A stretch of 64,000 nt of DNA. It comes from Novosphingobium mangrovisedimenti. Its GTDB lineage: Bacteria; Pseudomonadota; Alphaproteobacteria; Sphingomonadales; Sphingomonadaceae. The notes below the pieces were generated by a model. The model did no database searches and was not told the DNA's origin. It saw only the letters and a list, made by a program, of their open reading frames with translations. The stretch lies in the NCBI RefSeq assembly GCF_025153475.1, contig NZ_JANZXA010000013.1:1-64000 (forward strand), in the 5' to 3' direction. Shown in pieces: positions 10,215 to 19,396 of the stretch. The translations under genes and the position numbers were made by a program. Position 1 is the first letter of the stretch. Each line of letters begins with the position of its first letter.

Positions 10215-11363
10215 ATGCCGGTGCGCCGCCTTCCCCATATCCTCGCCCTGCTTGCGCTGCCAGCCCTGTGCGGCTGTGGACAGGATGCGCCGGTGGGACC
10301 GCCCCCGCCCAGCAGCGCCTCGCTGGCCGCGATCAGCGACGACGGCGGCGCTCCGCACGAGCCGCTCGCCCGCGCGATCGACGCGCTGTTCGACAGCGAG
10401 AGCGTGGGCAGGACCGAAGCGCTGATCGTCATGAAGCGCGGATCGGTGATCGCCGAGCGCTATGGCGAAGGGATCAAGGCCGATACGCGCCTGCCCGGCT
10501 GGAGCATGGGCCAGTGCGTGACCGCGCTGATGATTGGCCAGCTGGTGAGCGACGGACGCCTGCGCCTCAACGAATCGGCCCCGGTGCCCGACTGGCAGCG
10601 CCCCGGCGACCCGCGCGGGGTCATCACGCTAAGGCAGTTGCTGCAGATGCGCTCGGGCCTGCGCCACGTCGAAAGCACGGCGACCGGCGGCGATGCAGAG
10701 GAACACGAATCCGACCGCATGCGCATGCTGTTCCTCGACGGACGCGACGACATGGCCGCCTATGCCGAAGCGCAGCCGCTCGAGGCGCCGGCGGGGCAGG
10801 TCTTCGAAAACTCCTCGGCGACCTCGATCATCCTGTCCGACCTTGCCGCCCGGGTGCTCTCGCCCGATCACGATCCCGGCCGGCGCCAGCGCGCGGTGGG
10901 CGGATACCTCAAGAACCGCGTGCTGCTGCCGATCGGCATGGATTCTACGGTGATCGGCTATGACCGCGCGGGCACGATGATCGGCGCCGGCATGATCCAC
11001 GCCGACGCGCGCGACTGGGCCAAGCTGGGCGAGTTCCTTCGCCATCGCGGCTCGGTGAAAGGCGCGCAGATCCTGCCGCGGCGCTGGGTCCAGTTCATGC
11101 TGGCGCCCAGCCCGCGCAACGAGGGATACGGCGCCGGCGTGTGGCTCAACACGGCCCCGCCGGGCAACGGCGCCCGCCTCTTTCCCGGCACCGCGCCCGC
11201 CAGCCTGTTCGCCTGCATCGGCGAATACGGGCAATACGTGATCGGCTCGCCCGACCAGCTCCTGACCGTGGTGCGCCTCGGCGAGAGCAATGCCGCGCAG
11301 GAGCGCGTGCTGCACGACCGGCTGGGCGCGCTGATCGCACTGTTCCCGGGCGGGAAGGTCTGA
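10215..11363 (+). CDS. Beta-lactamase-fold lipoprotein, probably catalytically inactive
   Basis: A 382-residue protein resembling serine hydrolases of the class C beta-lactamase/esterase family. A signal peptide ends in a lipobox-like LCGC (Cys21), so it is probably a lipoprotein. Family landmarks are present (VITLRQLLQMRSGLRH; DARDWAKLGEFLRHRG), but the nucleophile motif SxxK reads S97-M-G-Q100 and the usual YxN/YSS motif reads F-E-N199-S-S. Both catalytic Lys and Tyr are therefore replaced. ATG 10215 is chosen because the signal peptide starts there. It may bind peptidoglycan or a substrate without cleaving it. Confidence 0.8.
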   Translation: MPVRRLPHILALLALPALCGCGQDAPVGPPPPSSASLAAISDDGGAPHEPLARAIDALFDSESVGRTEALIVMKRGSVIAERYGEGIKADTRLPGWSMGQCVTALMIGQLVSDGRLRLNESAPVPDWQRPGDPRGVITLRQLLQMRSGLRHVESTATGGDAEEHESDRMRMLFLDGRDDMAAYAEAQPLEAPAGQVFENSSATSIILSDLAARVLSPDHDPGRRQRAVGGYLKNRVLLPIGMDSTVIGYDRAGTMIGAGMIHADARDWAKLGEFLRHRGSVKGAQILPRRWVQFMLAPSPRNEGYGAGVWLNTAPPGNGARLFPGTAPASLFACIGEYGQYVIGSPDQLLTVVRLGESNAAQERVLHDRLGALIALFPGGKV

Positions 11364-11379
11364 GCGCGGCCGGGCCGGA

Positions 11380-12309
11380 CTAGTCCACGTTCACCCTGAT
11401 CGGCGGCAGCACGTCCTTGCCCGCATCGCCCACTTCGTTGACCAGCCCTTCCGGATCGGGATGGATCAGGATCTCGACGTCGGGAAACTCGGCATGCAGC
11501 CTCATCTCGATTTCATCCATCACGCGGTGCGCCTGGCGCACGGTCAGCTTGGGGTCCACCCAGATGTGGAACTGGACGAAGTCCTTGTTGCCCGAGGTGC
11601 GCGTGCGCAGGTCGTGGACGCCGGTAATGTCCGGGTAGCGGGCGAGAACGTCGAGGAAGCGCTGCTTCTTTTCCTCCGGCCATTCGTGATCCATGAGCTG
11701 GTCGATCACCTGCTCCGATGCGTTCCAGGCACCCCAGCCAAGCCATGCCGCGATGCCCAGGCCGAACAGCGGATCGGCACCTTTCAGGCCCGCGTACTGA
11801 TCGAGCGCAAGCGCCGCGATCACCGCGAGGTTGAGCAGCAGGTCCGACTGGTAGTGCACGTTGTCGGTGGTGATCGCGAGGCTGCCGGTCTTGCGGATCA
11901 CGCGGCGCTGCCAGGCCAGCAGCGCGAAGGTCACCACGATCGCGGCCACCGAGACGCCGATGCCGCTGGCAGCCTCTTCCACGCGCGCACCGGAAAGGAA
12001 CTGCTCGATGGCGCGACTGGCGATGCCCAGCGCCGAGATCGAGATGAGCACGATCTGGAACAGCGCGGCGATCGCCTCCGCCTTGCCGTGGCCAAAGCGG
12101 TGCTTGTCGTCCGCCGGCTGCGCGGCGATCCACACGCCGAGCAGCGTGGCAAGACTGGCGACGAGGTCGAGCACGGTATCGGCAAGGCTGCCGAGCATCG
12201 CCGTCGAGCCGGTCGACCATGCCGCCCAGCCCTTGAGCCCCAGCAGCAGCAAGGCCGCGCTGACACTGGCAATGGCAGCGCTGCGGTTGAGATTGGCGTG
12301 ATGGCTCAC
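11380..12309 (-). CDS. Cation diffusion facilitator (CDF) family metal exporter
   Basis: A 309-residue inner-membrane metal/proton antiporter of the FieF-like CDF family. Metal-site residues are D44 and D48 in TM2 (SLADTVLDLV) and H152 and D156 in TM5 (NVHYQSD). A cytosolic C-terminal domain with HIWVDPKLTVRQAH and a final His-containing strand follows. The likely substrates are Zn(II), Fe(II) or Cd(II). The GTG start at 12309 overlaps the pdxH stop as GTGA. Confidence 0.93.
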   Translation of the reverse strand: MSHHANLNRSAAIASVSAALLLLGLKGWAAWSTGSTAMLGSLADTVLDLVASLATLLGVWIAAQPADDKHRFGHGKAEAIAALFQIVLISISALGIASRAIEQFLSGARVEEAASGIGVSVAAIVVTFALLAWQRRVIRKTGSLAITTDNVHYQSDLLLNLAVIAALALDQYAGLKGADPLFGLGIAAWLGWGAWNASEQVIDQLMDHEWPEEKKQRFLDVLARYPDITGVHDLRTRTSGNKDFVQFHIWVDPKLTVRQAHRVMDEIEMRLHAEFPDVEILIHPDPEGLVNEVGDAGKDVLPPIRVNVD

Positions 12310-12917
12310 GGATAGAGCAACGTACTGGACCAGCCGCCGTCGCCATCGCGCACGAAACGCCGGCGTTCATGCAGACGGTGGGCCCGGTCGTGCCAGAACT
12401 CCATCGCCGAGGGCACGACGCGGTAGCCGCCCCAGTGCGCCGGACGCTCGACCTCGCGCCCTTCGAAGCGGTCGCGCACGGTCTCGTAGCGGGCAAGGAA
12501 GGTTTCGCGGCTGTCGAGCGGTGCCGACTGGTCCGATGCCACCGCGCCCAGCTGCGAATCGCGGGCACGCGAGTGGAAGTAGGCGTCCGCTTCCTCCGCC
12601 GTCACCGGCTGGAGGCCGCCCTCGATGCGAATCTGGCGGCGCAGGCTCTTCCAGTGGAACAGCAGCGCGACGTTGGGATTCGCCGCGATCTCGCCGCCCT
12701 TGCGGCTATGGCCATTGGTGTAGAACACGAAACCGTCGGGCCCGTAGCCCTTGAGCAGGACCATGCGCACCGAGGGATGGCCGTCGGGCGTCGCCGTGGC
12801 AAGCGCCATGGCGTTCGAATCGTTGGGCTCGGTGGTCCGGGCCTCGTCGTACCAGAGCTTGAACAGATCGATGGGATCGCCGTGCGGGACGACCTCGCGC
12901 GCGAGTTCAGTTTCCAT
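12306..12917 (-). CDS. pdxH: Pyridoxamine 5'-phosphate oxidase
   Basis: A 203-residue flavoprotein that oxidises pyridoxine or pyridoxamine 5'-phosphate to pyridoxal 5'-phosphate. Family blocks are VRMVLLKGYGPDGFVFYTN, SRKGGEIAANPNVALLFHW and the C-terminal HWGGYRVVPSAMEFW, which binds FMN and PLP. The ATG at 12917 (METELAREVV) gives the normal length. The downstream CDF gene is coupled by GTGA. PLP made here serves, among others, SufS in this window. Confidence 0.96.
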   Translation of the reverse strand: METELAREVVPHGDPIDLFKLWYDEARTTEPNDSNAMALATATPDGHPSVRMVLLKGYGPDGFVFYTNGHSRKGGEIAANPNVALLFHWKSLRRQIRIEGGLQPVTAEEADAYFHSRARDSQLGAVASDQSAPLDSRETFLARYETVRDRFEGREVERPAHWGGYRVVPSAMEFWHDRAHRLHERRRFVRDGDGGWSSTLLYP

Positions 12918-12933
12918 GGCGACATCCTGATGC

Positions 12934-12951
12934 GGTTGACACGGTTGACAC
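12934..12951. repeat. Tandem 9-bp repeat upstream of pdxH
   Basis: GGTTGACAC occurs twice in a row, ending 16 bases from the pdxH ATG. It lies in the untranslated leader and could be a regulator or RNA signal. On the plus strand it contains TTGACA twice, but no gene starts at a suitable distance. Confidence 0.35.
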
Positions 12952-13140
12952 TGTCCTGGGAAAGTTGGGGGAGAGAGCCCCGCTTCTCGCCCGAAACGGC
13001 GCACGGCGCCTTGATCGGGGACAATTCTCTCGCACGACGCTCGGCATATAGGGGACGATAGCCGCCCCGCGCCGCGTAGGAAAGCGCGGTGGCATACATA
13101 ACTTGCCGTAACCGCTCCGGACACCTAGCTAAGCGTCATC

Positions 13141-14103
13141 ATGGCAGCAGATCCTTATTCCACCCTGGGTGTATCGCGCGGCGCAAGCGAGAAGGAGATC
13201 AAATCCGCCTATCGCAAGCTGGCGAAGGAACTCCATCCCGATACCAACAAGGACAATCCCAAGGCCGCGGAGCGCTTTTCCGAAGTGACGCAGGCCTACG
13301 ACCTCCTGTCCGACAAGACCAAGCGCGCCCAGTTCGACCGCGGCGAGATCGATGCCGACGGCAATCCGACAATGCCCTTCGGCGCCGGTGGCGGCAGCTA
13401 TGGCGGCGGCTTCGGCGGAGGCGGCGGCCAGCGCGGGTTCTCGGGCGGCTTCGGCGGCAACGAGGGAATCGACCTCGAAGACCTGTTCGGCGGCATCTTC
13501 GGCGGCGCCGGGGCGCGCGGCCATGGCGGTATGGGCGGCGGCATGGGAGGAATGGGCGGCGGCCCGCGCGGCCGTGCGGCCCCGCGCGGCGCCAATGTGA
13601 ACTACCGCCTGTCCGTGCCGCTGACCGACGCGGCCGAGCGCAAGGACCAGCGCATCACGCTTTCGGACGGCAAGACCATAGACCTCAAGTTGCCCGCCGG
13701 CGTCGAGGACGGCACCCAGATGCGCCTCGGCGGCAAGGGCGAACAGGGCCCCGGCGGCGCGGGCGACGCGCTGATCACCATCCAGATCCAGCCGCACGCC
13801 TTCTTCGAGCAGGACGGCGACGACCTGCGGCTTGACCTGCCGATCACGCTCGACGAGGCGTTGAGCGGCGCCAAGGTCAAGGCACCGACCGCGTCGGGCG
13901 CAGTCATGCTGACGGTTCCGGCCGGCTCCAGTTCGGGCAAGGTCCTGCGCCTCAAGGGCAAGGGCATGAGCCGCAAGGACGGTTCGCGCGGGGACCAGCT
14001 GATCCGGCTGGAAATCGTCCTGCCCGAACACGACGAGGACCTCGCCAAGCGCCTCGAAGGCTGGAAGGACGCAAGGGACGTGCGCGGCAAGCTGGGGGGC
14101 TGA
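13141..14103 (+). CDS. DnaJ C-terminal-domain co-chaperone (CbpA type)
   Basis: A 320-residue type II J-protein. The N-terminal J domain has the HPD motif at residues 32-34, which stimulates DnaK ATPase. A Gly/Phe/Met-rich linker (about 80-150) follows, with runs such as [13 protein letters not shown]. Two C-terminal substrate-binding domains come next ([38 protein letters not shown]). There is no zinc-finger, so it is CbpA-like rather than true DnaJ. It starts directly after a short intergenic region without a clear ribosome site. Confidence 0.93.
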   Translation: MAADPYSTLGVSRGASEKEIKSAYRKLAKELHPDTNKDNPKAAERFSEVTQAYDLLSDKTKRAQFDRGEIDADGNPTMPFGAGGGSYGGGFGGGGGQRGFSGGFGGNEGIDLEDLFGGIFGGAGARGHGGMGGGMGGMGGGPRGRAAPRGANVNYRLSVPLTDAAERKDQRITLSDGKTIDLKLPAGVEDGTQMRLGGKGEQGPGGAGDALITIQIQPHAFFEQDGDDLRLDLPITLDEALSGAKVKAPTASGAVMLTVPAGSSSGKVLRLKGKGMSRKDGSRGDQLIRLEIVLPEHDEDLAKRLEGWKDARDVRGKLGG

Positions 14104-14136
14104 AGCAAACCGCCTCGCAGCGGCGCTGGCCGAACA

Positions 14137-15249
14137 ATGCCCCGATGCGACCAATCCACACCCCAAATTGCACCGCCCGGTGGCATTGCCTATGACCGCC
14201 CGGTGCAGATCAATCCGCCGATAGAGCCAGCCGGCCCGCCCGATCTCACGCCCGAAGGGCGTCGTCGCGCGGCCCTGCGGGAAGAGGCCGCCAGGAAAAA
14301 GGCCCCGTCCGAAGGCAAGGGGCTGCGCCAGCGGATCAGGCGGCGCGCCGGACCCGGCTCGCGCGTGTTCACGGTGATGGCGCGGGTACTCAACGGTGCC
14401 TGGCAGGACGGGTTCATCCATGCGGGCAATCTTGCCTACATGACGCTGCTGGCGCTGTTCCCCTTCTTCATCGCGGTGGCCGCGATCTTTTCCGCGATCG
14501 GCGAGAAGGCACGGCTGGGCGCGTCGATCGATGCCGTGCTGCGGGCCATGCCGCCGCGCGTGGCCGAAGTGCTGGGGCCGGTCGCGCATGACGTCGTGGC
14601 GGCGCGGCACGGCTGGCTGCTGTGGATCGGCGGCCTGTTCGGCCTGTGGACGGCCACCAGCCTGATCGAGACGATCCGCGACATCCTCCACCGTGCCTAT
14701 GGCACCGACAAGGGCGCGCGCTACTGGCGCTACCGGCTGTTCTCCACCGGGCTGATCTTCGGTGCGGTGATCCTCCTGCTGATCTCGCTGTCTTCACAGG
14801 TCCTGATCTCGGCCATGCAGACGATCGTCTTCGCCCTGTTCCCCCAGCTCGATACGCTTGCCGAACAGATCGCCGTGTCCGGCATGGTCAGCGCGGGCGC
14901 CCTGTTCGGCTCGATCTACCTGCTGTTCTACCTGCTCACGCCCGCCGCCTACCAGAAACGCATCTACCCGAAGTGGCCGGGCGCGGCGCTCGTCACGGGC
15001 TGGTGGCTGCTGGTCGCGTTTGCGCTGCCCAAGGTCCTGCGTAACTTTTTTGTCTACGATCTCACTTATGGAAGCCTTGCCGGCGTGATGATCGCGCTTT
15101 TCTTTTTCTGGCTGGTAGGCTTAGGGATGGTGGTAGGCGCCGAACTCAACGCAGCACTCGCTGAATCGCCCGAAGAGAAGGACATGTTCGGACGCTCGGC
15201 GACGACGACGACGTCGGATGATAACGAAGCACGGGAAGAACAAGAATGA
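14137..15249 (+). CDS. YihY/virulence factor BrkB family membrane protein
   Basis: A 370-residue inner-membrane protein with about six membrane segments, such as LLALFPFFIAVAAIFSAI and LFFFWLVGLGMVVGAEL. The block AGNLAYMTLLALFPFF and the ending VGAELNAALAE are typical of YihY/BrkB proteins. Their role is not settled; an RNase BN assignment in E. coli was withdrawn. The N-terminal 70 residues are charged and cytosolic; the start may be further downstream. The stop overlaps the fabI ATG as ATGA. Confidence 0.9.
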   Translation: MPRCDQSTPQIAPPGGIAYDRPVQINPPIEPAGPPDLTPEGRRRAALREEAARKKAPSEGKGLRQRIRRRAGPGSRVFTVMARVLNGAWQDGFIHAGNLAYMTLLALFPFFIAVAAIFSAIGEKARLGASIDAVLRAMPPRVAEVLGPVAHDVVAARHGWLLWIGGLFGLWTATSLIETIRDILHRAYGTDKGARYWRYRLFSTGLIFGAVILLLISLSSQVLISAMQTIVFALFPQLDTLAEQIAVSGMVSAGALFGSIYLLFYLLTPAAYQKRIYPKWPGAALVTGWWLLVAFALPKVLRNFFVYDLTYGSLAGVMIALFFFWLVGLGMVVGAELNAALAESPEEKDMFGRSATTTTSDDNEAREEQE

Positions 15250-16049
15250 CCGGTTTGATGCAGGGAAAACGCGGCCTGATCATGGGCCTTGCCAATGACA
15301 AGTCGCTGGCCTGGGGTATCGCCAAGAAGCTGCACGAACAGGGGGCCGAAATGGCCTTTTCCTATCAGGGCGAAGCGCTGGAAAAGCGCGTGCGCCCGCT
15401 GGCCGAAAGCCTTGGCAGCGATTTCCTGATCGATTGCGACGTCTCCTCGATGGACGCGCTCGATACGGCCTTTGCCACGCTGGCCGAACGCTGGCCGACG
15501 ATCGACTTCCTCGTCCACGCCATCGGCTATTCGGACAAGACCCAGCTGCGCGGGAAGTACTACGACACCACGCTCGACAACTTCCTGATGACGATGAACA
15601 TCTCGGCCTACAGCCTGGTCGCGGTCACCAAGCGGGCAATGCCGATGATGACGAACGGCGGCTCGATCCTGACGCTGACCTATTACGGCGCGGAAAAGGT
15701 CGTGCCGCACTACAACGTGATGGGCGTGGCCAAGGCGGCGCTGGAATCCTCGGTGAAGTATCTCGCCAACGACTGCGGCCCGGACGGCGTGCGCGTCAAT
15801 GCGATTTCCGCCGGCCCGATCAAGACGCTGGCCGCCAGCGGCATCGGCGACTTCCGCTATATCCTCAAGTGGAACGAGCTGAATTCGCCCCTGCGCCGCA
15901 ACTCCACCATCGAGGACGTGGGCGGAGCCGGGCTCTACCTGCTTTCGGATCTGTCCTCGGGCGTGACCGGCGAGACCCACCATGTCGATTCGGGCTACCA
16001 TACCGTGGGCATGAAGCAGGAAGACGCGCCGGACATCGCGCTGGGATAA
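15246..16049 (+). CDS. fabI: Enoyl-[acyl-carrier-protein] reductase (NADH) FabI
   Basis: A 267-residue short-chain dehydrogenase that carries out the last step of each fatty-acid elongation cycle, reducing trans-2-enoyl-ACP with NADH. The catalytic Y156 and K163 (HYNVMGVAKAAL) fall at the E. coli positions, as does Y146. The nucleotide-binding start is RGLIMGLANDKSLAWGIA. The residue at the triclosan-sensitive Gly93-like site is intact (HAIGYSDK), which predicts a normal inhibitor pocket. Coupled to the upstream YihY gene and followed by a terminator. Confidence 0.97.
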   Translation: MTGLMQGKRGLIMGLANDKSLAWGIAKKLHEQGAEMAFSYQGEALEKRVRPLAESLGSDFLIDCDVSSMDALDTAFATLAERWPTIDFLVHAIGYSDKTQLRGKYYDTTLDNFLMTMNISAYSLVAVTKRAMPMMTNGGSILTLTYYGAEKVVPHYNVMGVAKAALESSVKYLANDCGPDGVRVNAISAGPIKTLAASGIGDFRYILKWNELNSPLRRNSTIEDVGGAGLYLLSDLSSGVTGETHHVDSGYHTVGMKQEDAPDIALG

Positions 16050-16070
16050 AACCCGGGCAGCAATTCAACG

Positions 16071-16103
16071 AAAAAGGCCGGAAGCGAACTTCCGGCCTTT
16101 TTT
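16071..16103 (+). terminator. Bidirectional intrinsic terminator between fabI and a convergent gene
   Basis: A stem of GGCCGGAAG with CTTCCGGCC and a four-base loop (CGAA), with five A residues on the left and six T residues on the right. It suits both the fabI transcript and the leftward gene ending at 16150. Confidence 0.85.
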
Positions 16104-16149
16104 CATGGTATCGGGCCCAGGCGCCTATGCCGCCCAAGCAGGTCAGGAC

Positions 16150-16755
16150 TCAGTTCTGGCCCGGGTTCGGTTCGGTCACCGGCGTCTCGACCGTCGCGTT
16201 GCCGCTTGCGTCCTCGGCCGCGTCCTGTTCAGCCTGCTGGCGCTTCTGCTGCTCGAAATAGGCCTTTTCCGCCTCGTCGACGCGCTTCTGCTGGGCCGCG
16301 GCACTGGCATCGATCGTCGAAAGGCGCTTTTCACGCTCGGCCGCGATCAATTCGCTGAACTTGACGTCCGAGGCGTTCTTCTTCTCGGCATAAGCGCGGT
16401 CGATCAGCTGCTGGGTGCAGCCCAGCGATCCGCCCGCACCGACCGGCGAGCAGCTCAGCGTACCGAAGGCGCCGACCGTCTCGTAGGCTTCGACCTTGTT
16501 GGTCCAGGCATCGGACTTGGGCGAATCGACACCGCGCAACGGCTTGGGAATGCGATAGCGTTCTTCTTCCGGCTTGCGCGCACAGACGGTAATTTCGCCC
16601 TCGGCCGAAGTCGGGCAGGGATCGTCGCCATAGACGATGAGCTGGTTGACCTTTTCGCCATCCGGGCTCTGGGGTTCGTCCTGCGCGAGGGCAGGCGCGG
16701 CCGCCAGGGTCAGGCCCAGCGCGGTGGCGGCAATGGCAGTCAGGAGGCGTGGCAT
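16150..16755 (-). CDS. Conserved exported hypothetical protein
   Basis: A 201-residue protein with a clear signal peptide (LLTAIAATALGLTLAAAPALA, cleavage near residue 25). The mature part contains VYGDDPCPTSAEGEITVCAR and two further cysteines (LSCSP and GCTQQ), giving four cysteines likely paired in the periplasm. A Gln/Ala/Glu-rich coiled-coil tail follows (about 140-185). I recognise a sphingomonad-type hypothetical but not a function. GGAGC lies seven bases before the ATG. Confidence 0.75.
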   Translation of the reverse strand: MPRLLTAIAATALGLTLAAAPALAQDEPQSPDGEKVNQLIVYGDDPCPTSAEGEITVCARKPEEERYRIPKPLRGVDSPKSDAWTNKVEAYETVGAFGTLSCSPVGAGGSLGCTQQLIDRAYAEKKNASDVKFSELIAAEREKRLSTIDASAAAQQKRVDEAEKAYFEQQKRQQAEQDAAEDASGNATVETPVTEPNPGQN

Positions 16756-16874
16756 CGCAAGTGCTCCAATCGATCGAAAACTGTCTTCAGGGCGTCTATA
16801 GGAGCGCCCGCCGTTGAACGATAGCTTAAGCGCGAGCGAAAGCCTTGCGCGAGAACAACAATCCCTGCCGCGGG

Positions 16875-17390
16875 CTAGATCCGCTCCGACAGCTTGATCG
16901 CGGCCCGGCAACCCAGGCGAATCGCGTTGAACAGCAGCGGATAGGCCGGGGCCCGCTCCGCGCCCGCCGCCAGCGCGGCATCGCGGTGCTCGCGCTCGTC
17001 ATCGCGAAATTCGCGAATGGCGGCGCCCAGCTCGGGATCATCGTCGCCCAGCTCCTCGAGCTGTTCGGTGTAGTGACGGTCGATTTCGGTCTCGATCGCC
17101 GCGGTGCAGGCCATGGCCGCTTCGGGACCGAGCAACGCGGTCGCCGCGCCCAGCGCGTAGCCGGCAACGGACCACAAGGGCTGCAGCGCGGTGGGACGCA
17201 CCCCGCGCTCGGCGATCATCGCATCGAAGCGGGCGCGGTGATCTTCCTCCTGCGCGGCCATGCCGGCCACTTCGGTCGCATGCGGCGCGCGCGTGCCCAT
17301 CACCGCCAGTTGTCCGGCGTAGATGCGGGTCGCGCCATATTCCCCGGCCTGATCGACGCGCAACATGCGCTCGCTTCGTGATGACGTCAT
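16875..17390 (-). CDS. Demethoxyubiquinone hydroxylase family protein (Coq7-like)
   Basis: A 171-residue di-iron protein of the COQ7 family, which hydroxylates the ubiquinone ring in the penultimate step of ubiquinone synthesis. Di-iron ligands are visible: Glu in VDQAGEYGA, Glu and His in QEEDH, Glu in AIETEID, Glu and His in DEREH. The ATG overlaps the dsbB stop (ATGA). It is the last clear member of the minus-strand run that starts at proA. The family assignment is strong; its quinone role is inference. Confidence 0.9.
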   Translation of the reverse strand: MTSSRSERMLRVDQAGEYGATRIYAGQLAVMGTRAPHATEVAGMAAQEEDHRARFDAMIAERGVRPTALQPLWSVAGYALGAATALLGPEAAMACTAAIETEIDRHYTEQLEELGDDDPELGAAIREFRDDEREHRDAALAAGAERAPAYPLLFNAIRLGCRAAIKLSERI

Positions 17391-17875
17391 GACTTCGCCT
17401 TTCTGCTGCTCGCCAGCAACACGAACGCCAGCAATGCCCCGCCCGTCGAAAAAAGAAAGTTCCACCCTGCCAGGGAAATCCCGAAGAGGCTCCAGGGAAC
17501 GACATCGCAGCGCACCACCGGGGCGTTCATGATCGCCTCCAACGGATCGCCGCCCGCCGCGAAGGGACTGGCCGTGCACGCCGTCACGCCCTTCCACCAG
17601 CCATATTCGACCCCGGCGTGGAAAGCTCCGATCAGGCCCGACGTCAGCACCCCCAGCGCCGCGACCGCCACCAGCGGACGCACCGGCCGCCAGAAGAAGG
17701 CCAGCGCCGCGAAGACCAGCGCGAACATGTGCGGATAGCGCTGCCACCAGCACATTTCGCAAGGCGCCAGCCCGAAGACGTATTGTGCAATGTAGGCCCC
17801 GCCCAGCGACGCGACGGGGATCGCCAGAACGAGCCAGCGGGCGACGCGCACGGGAGCAGCGACGGGAACGGTCAT
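17387..17875 (-). CDS. dsbB: Disulfide bond formation protein DsbB
   Basis: A 162-residue inner-membrane protein with four membrane segments. It has the first redox pair in CEMCWWQRYPH and a second periplasmic pair (TACTAS and VVRCDVVPW). DsbB re-oxidises DsbA and passes electrons to ubiquinone, so its coupling to a Coq7-like gene through ATGA overlap makes sense. A family member with a different periplasmic partner is possible, as no dsbA is in the window. Confidence 0.9.
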   Translation of the reverse strand: MTVPVAAPVRVARWLVLAIPVASLGGAYIAQYVFGLAPCEMCWWQRYPHMFALVFAALAFFWRPVRPLVAVAALGVLTSGLIGAFHAGVEYGWWKGVTACTASPFAAGGDPLEAIMNAPVVRCDVVPWSLFGISLAGWNFLFSTGGALLAFVLLASSRKAKS

Positions 17876-17900
17876 AACATTGCTTCCCCTGCGTCCGCCG

Positions 17901-19265
17901 TCAGTTCTGCTTCTTGGCGTCGGCCGCGGCCAGCGCGGGCTTGCCGGCCGTACGCTCCAGCGTGTTGATCGCATAGTGGAGCTGGAAGTCCTTGATACCT
18001 TCCTTTTCCAGTTCGGCGGCCGAGATCTTGAAGCGCGGATCCTGCATCTTGTCGGTCTCCAGCTCCTTGTCGTCGAGCGCGGCCTCGTTGATCAGGTGGC
18101 CGCGCAGGTCCGATTCGCGCACCGCGCGCTCGGCCCGGGCGCGGGCATCGGGATCGGAGAGCTGAGGCACCTTGATGTCCGGCACGATGCCGCCTTCCTG
18201 CACCGAATGGCCCGAAGGCGTGTAGTAGCGCGCCGTGGTCAGCTTCACCGCGCTGTCCTTGTCGAGCTGGATGAACGACTGGACCGAGCCCTTGCCGAAG
18301 GTGCGCTGGCCCATGATCACCGCGCGGCGCTGGTCCTGCAGCGCACCGGCGACGATCTCGGAAGCCGAGGCCGAGCCCGCATCGACCAGCACGACCACCG
18401 GCAGGCCCTTGGCGGCATCGCCCTTGAACATGGTCTCCGCACGGTAGAACTGGTTCTCGCTGGCGAGACGGCCGCGCTGCGAGACGATGTCGCCGTGATC
18501 GAGGAACAGGTCGGAAAGCGCCACTGCCTCGTCGAGCGAACCGCCGGGGTTGGAGCGCAGGTCGAGTACGAGGCCGACCAGCTTGCCGCCGCCCTTGAGC
18601 GCCGCCTGCTTCTTGAGGTCGGTGATCGCCTTGTTCACGTCGTTGCCGACATTGCGCGAGAACTCGTTGACGCTGATCACGCCGACCTTGTCCTTGAGCT
18701 CCCAGGTCACCGGCTGGAGTTCGATCACACCGCGCGTAACAGTGACGTCGAAGGGCTCGTCGCGGCCGGGGCGGTAGATCGTCAGCTTGATCGAGGTGCC
18801 CGCGGGCCCGCGCATCTTCTCCACCGCCTCGTCGAGATCGCGCTCGTAATAGAGCACGCCGTCAAGGTGGGTGATGTAGTCGCCCGCCTTGACCCCGGCC
18901 TTCTCCGCCGGGCTGCCCTTGAACGGCGAGATCACCTTGACCGCGCCGTCATCCTCCACGACCGAGAGGCCGAGACCGGAGTACTTGCCGTCGATCATCG
19001 TCTCGAGCCGCTGCAGCGAGGGGCCGTCGAGATAGTTGGAGTGCGGATCGAGGCTGGCGAGCATGCCGTCGATGGCGCCCTTCATCAGCTTGTCGTCGTC
19101 GACCGGATCAACGTAGTTCTGCTTCACCAGCTGGTAGATGGTGAAAAGCTTGTCGAACTCGTGGTTGGCGCGGCTGTCGACCGCCGCCAGCCCGGACGTC
19201 GCGGCGGGGATCGCGGCGATGGCGGAAACCAGCAGCGTGGCACGCATCAGGGGTGCGAATTTCAT
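17901..19265 (-). CDS. S41 family C-terminal processing peptidase (CtpA-like)
   Basis: A 454-residue periplasmic serine protease. It has an N-terminal signal peptide (MRATLLVSAIAAIPAATSGLA), a PDZ domain (about 95-180, with SPAEKAGVKAGDYITHLDG) and a peptidase core with the Ser-Lys dyad: S300 in AGSASASEIV and K325 in RTFGKGSVQS. Such proteases trim the C-termini of exported proteins and peptidoglycan hydrolases. The neighbour upstream is an EnvC-like amidase activator, an arrangement common in proteobacteria. The ATG at 19265 begins the signal peptide. Confidence 0.93.
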   Translation of the reverse strand: MKFAPLMRATLLVSAIAAIPAATSGLAAVDSRANHEFDKLFTIYQLVKQNYVDPVDDDKLMKGAIDGMLASLDPHSNYLDGPSLQRLETMIDGKYSGLGLSVVEDDGAVKVISPFKGSPAEKAGVKAGDYITHLDGVLYYERDLDEAVEKMRGPAGTSIKLTIYRPGRDEPFDVTVTRGVIELQPVTWELKDKVGVISVNEFSRNVGNDVNKAITDLKKQAALKGGGKLVGLVLDLRSNPGGSLDEAVALSDLFLDHGDIVSQRGRLASENQFYRAETMFKGDAAKGLPVVVLVDAGSASASEIVAGALQDQRRAVIMGQRTFGKGSVQSFIQLDKDSAVKLTTARYYTPSGHSVQEGGIVPDIKVPQLSDPDARARAERAVRESDLRGHLINEAALDDKELETDKMQDPRFKISAAELEKEGIKDFQLHYAINTLERTAGKPALAAADAKKQN

Positions 19266-19396
19266 CGGGCAGTATGCCTCTTGCTCATTACGTCCGGCAA
19301 TGGGCCGCACGTGGTTTTCACGTCCTATCCTACCGGTCCTTTACGGCAAACGCCAGCGGCGCGCGGTGCCGGAGGGCGGCGGGACGACGGCATGCA

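Noticed and set aside
12934-12951. TTGACA pair as promoter for the dnaJ-like gene
   Set aside because: It is about 190 bases before that gene and no -10 box follows at the right spacing.
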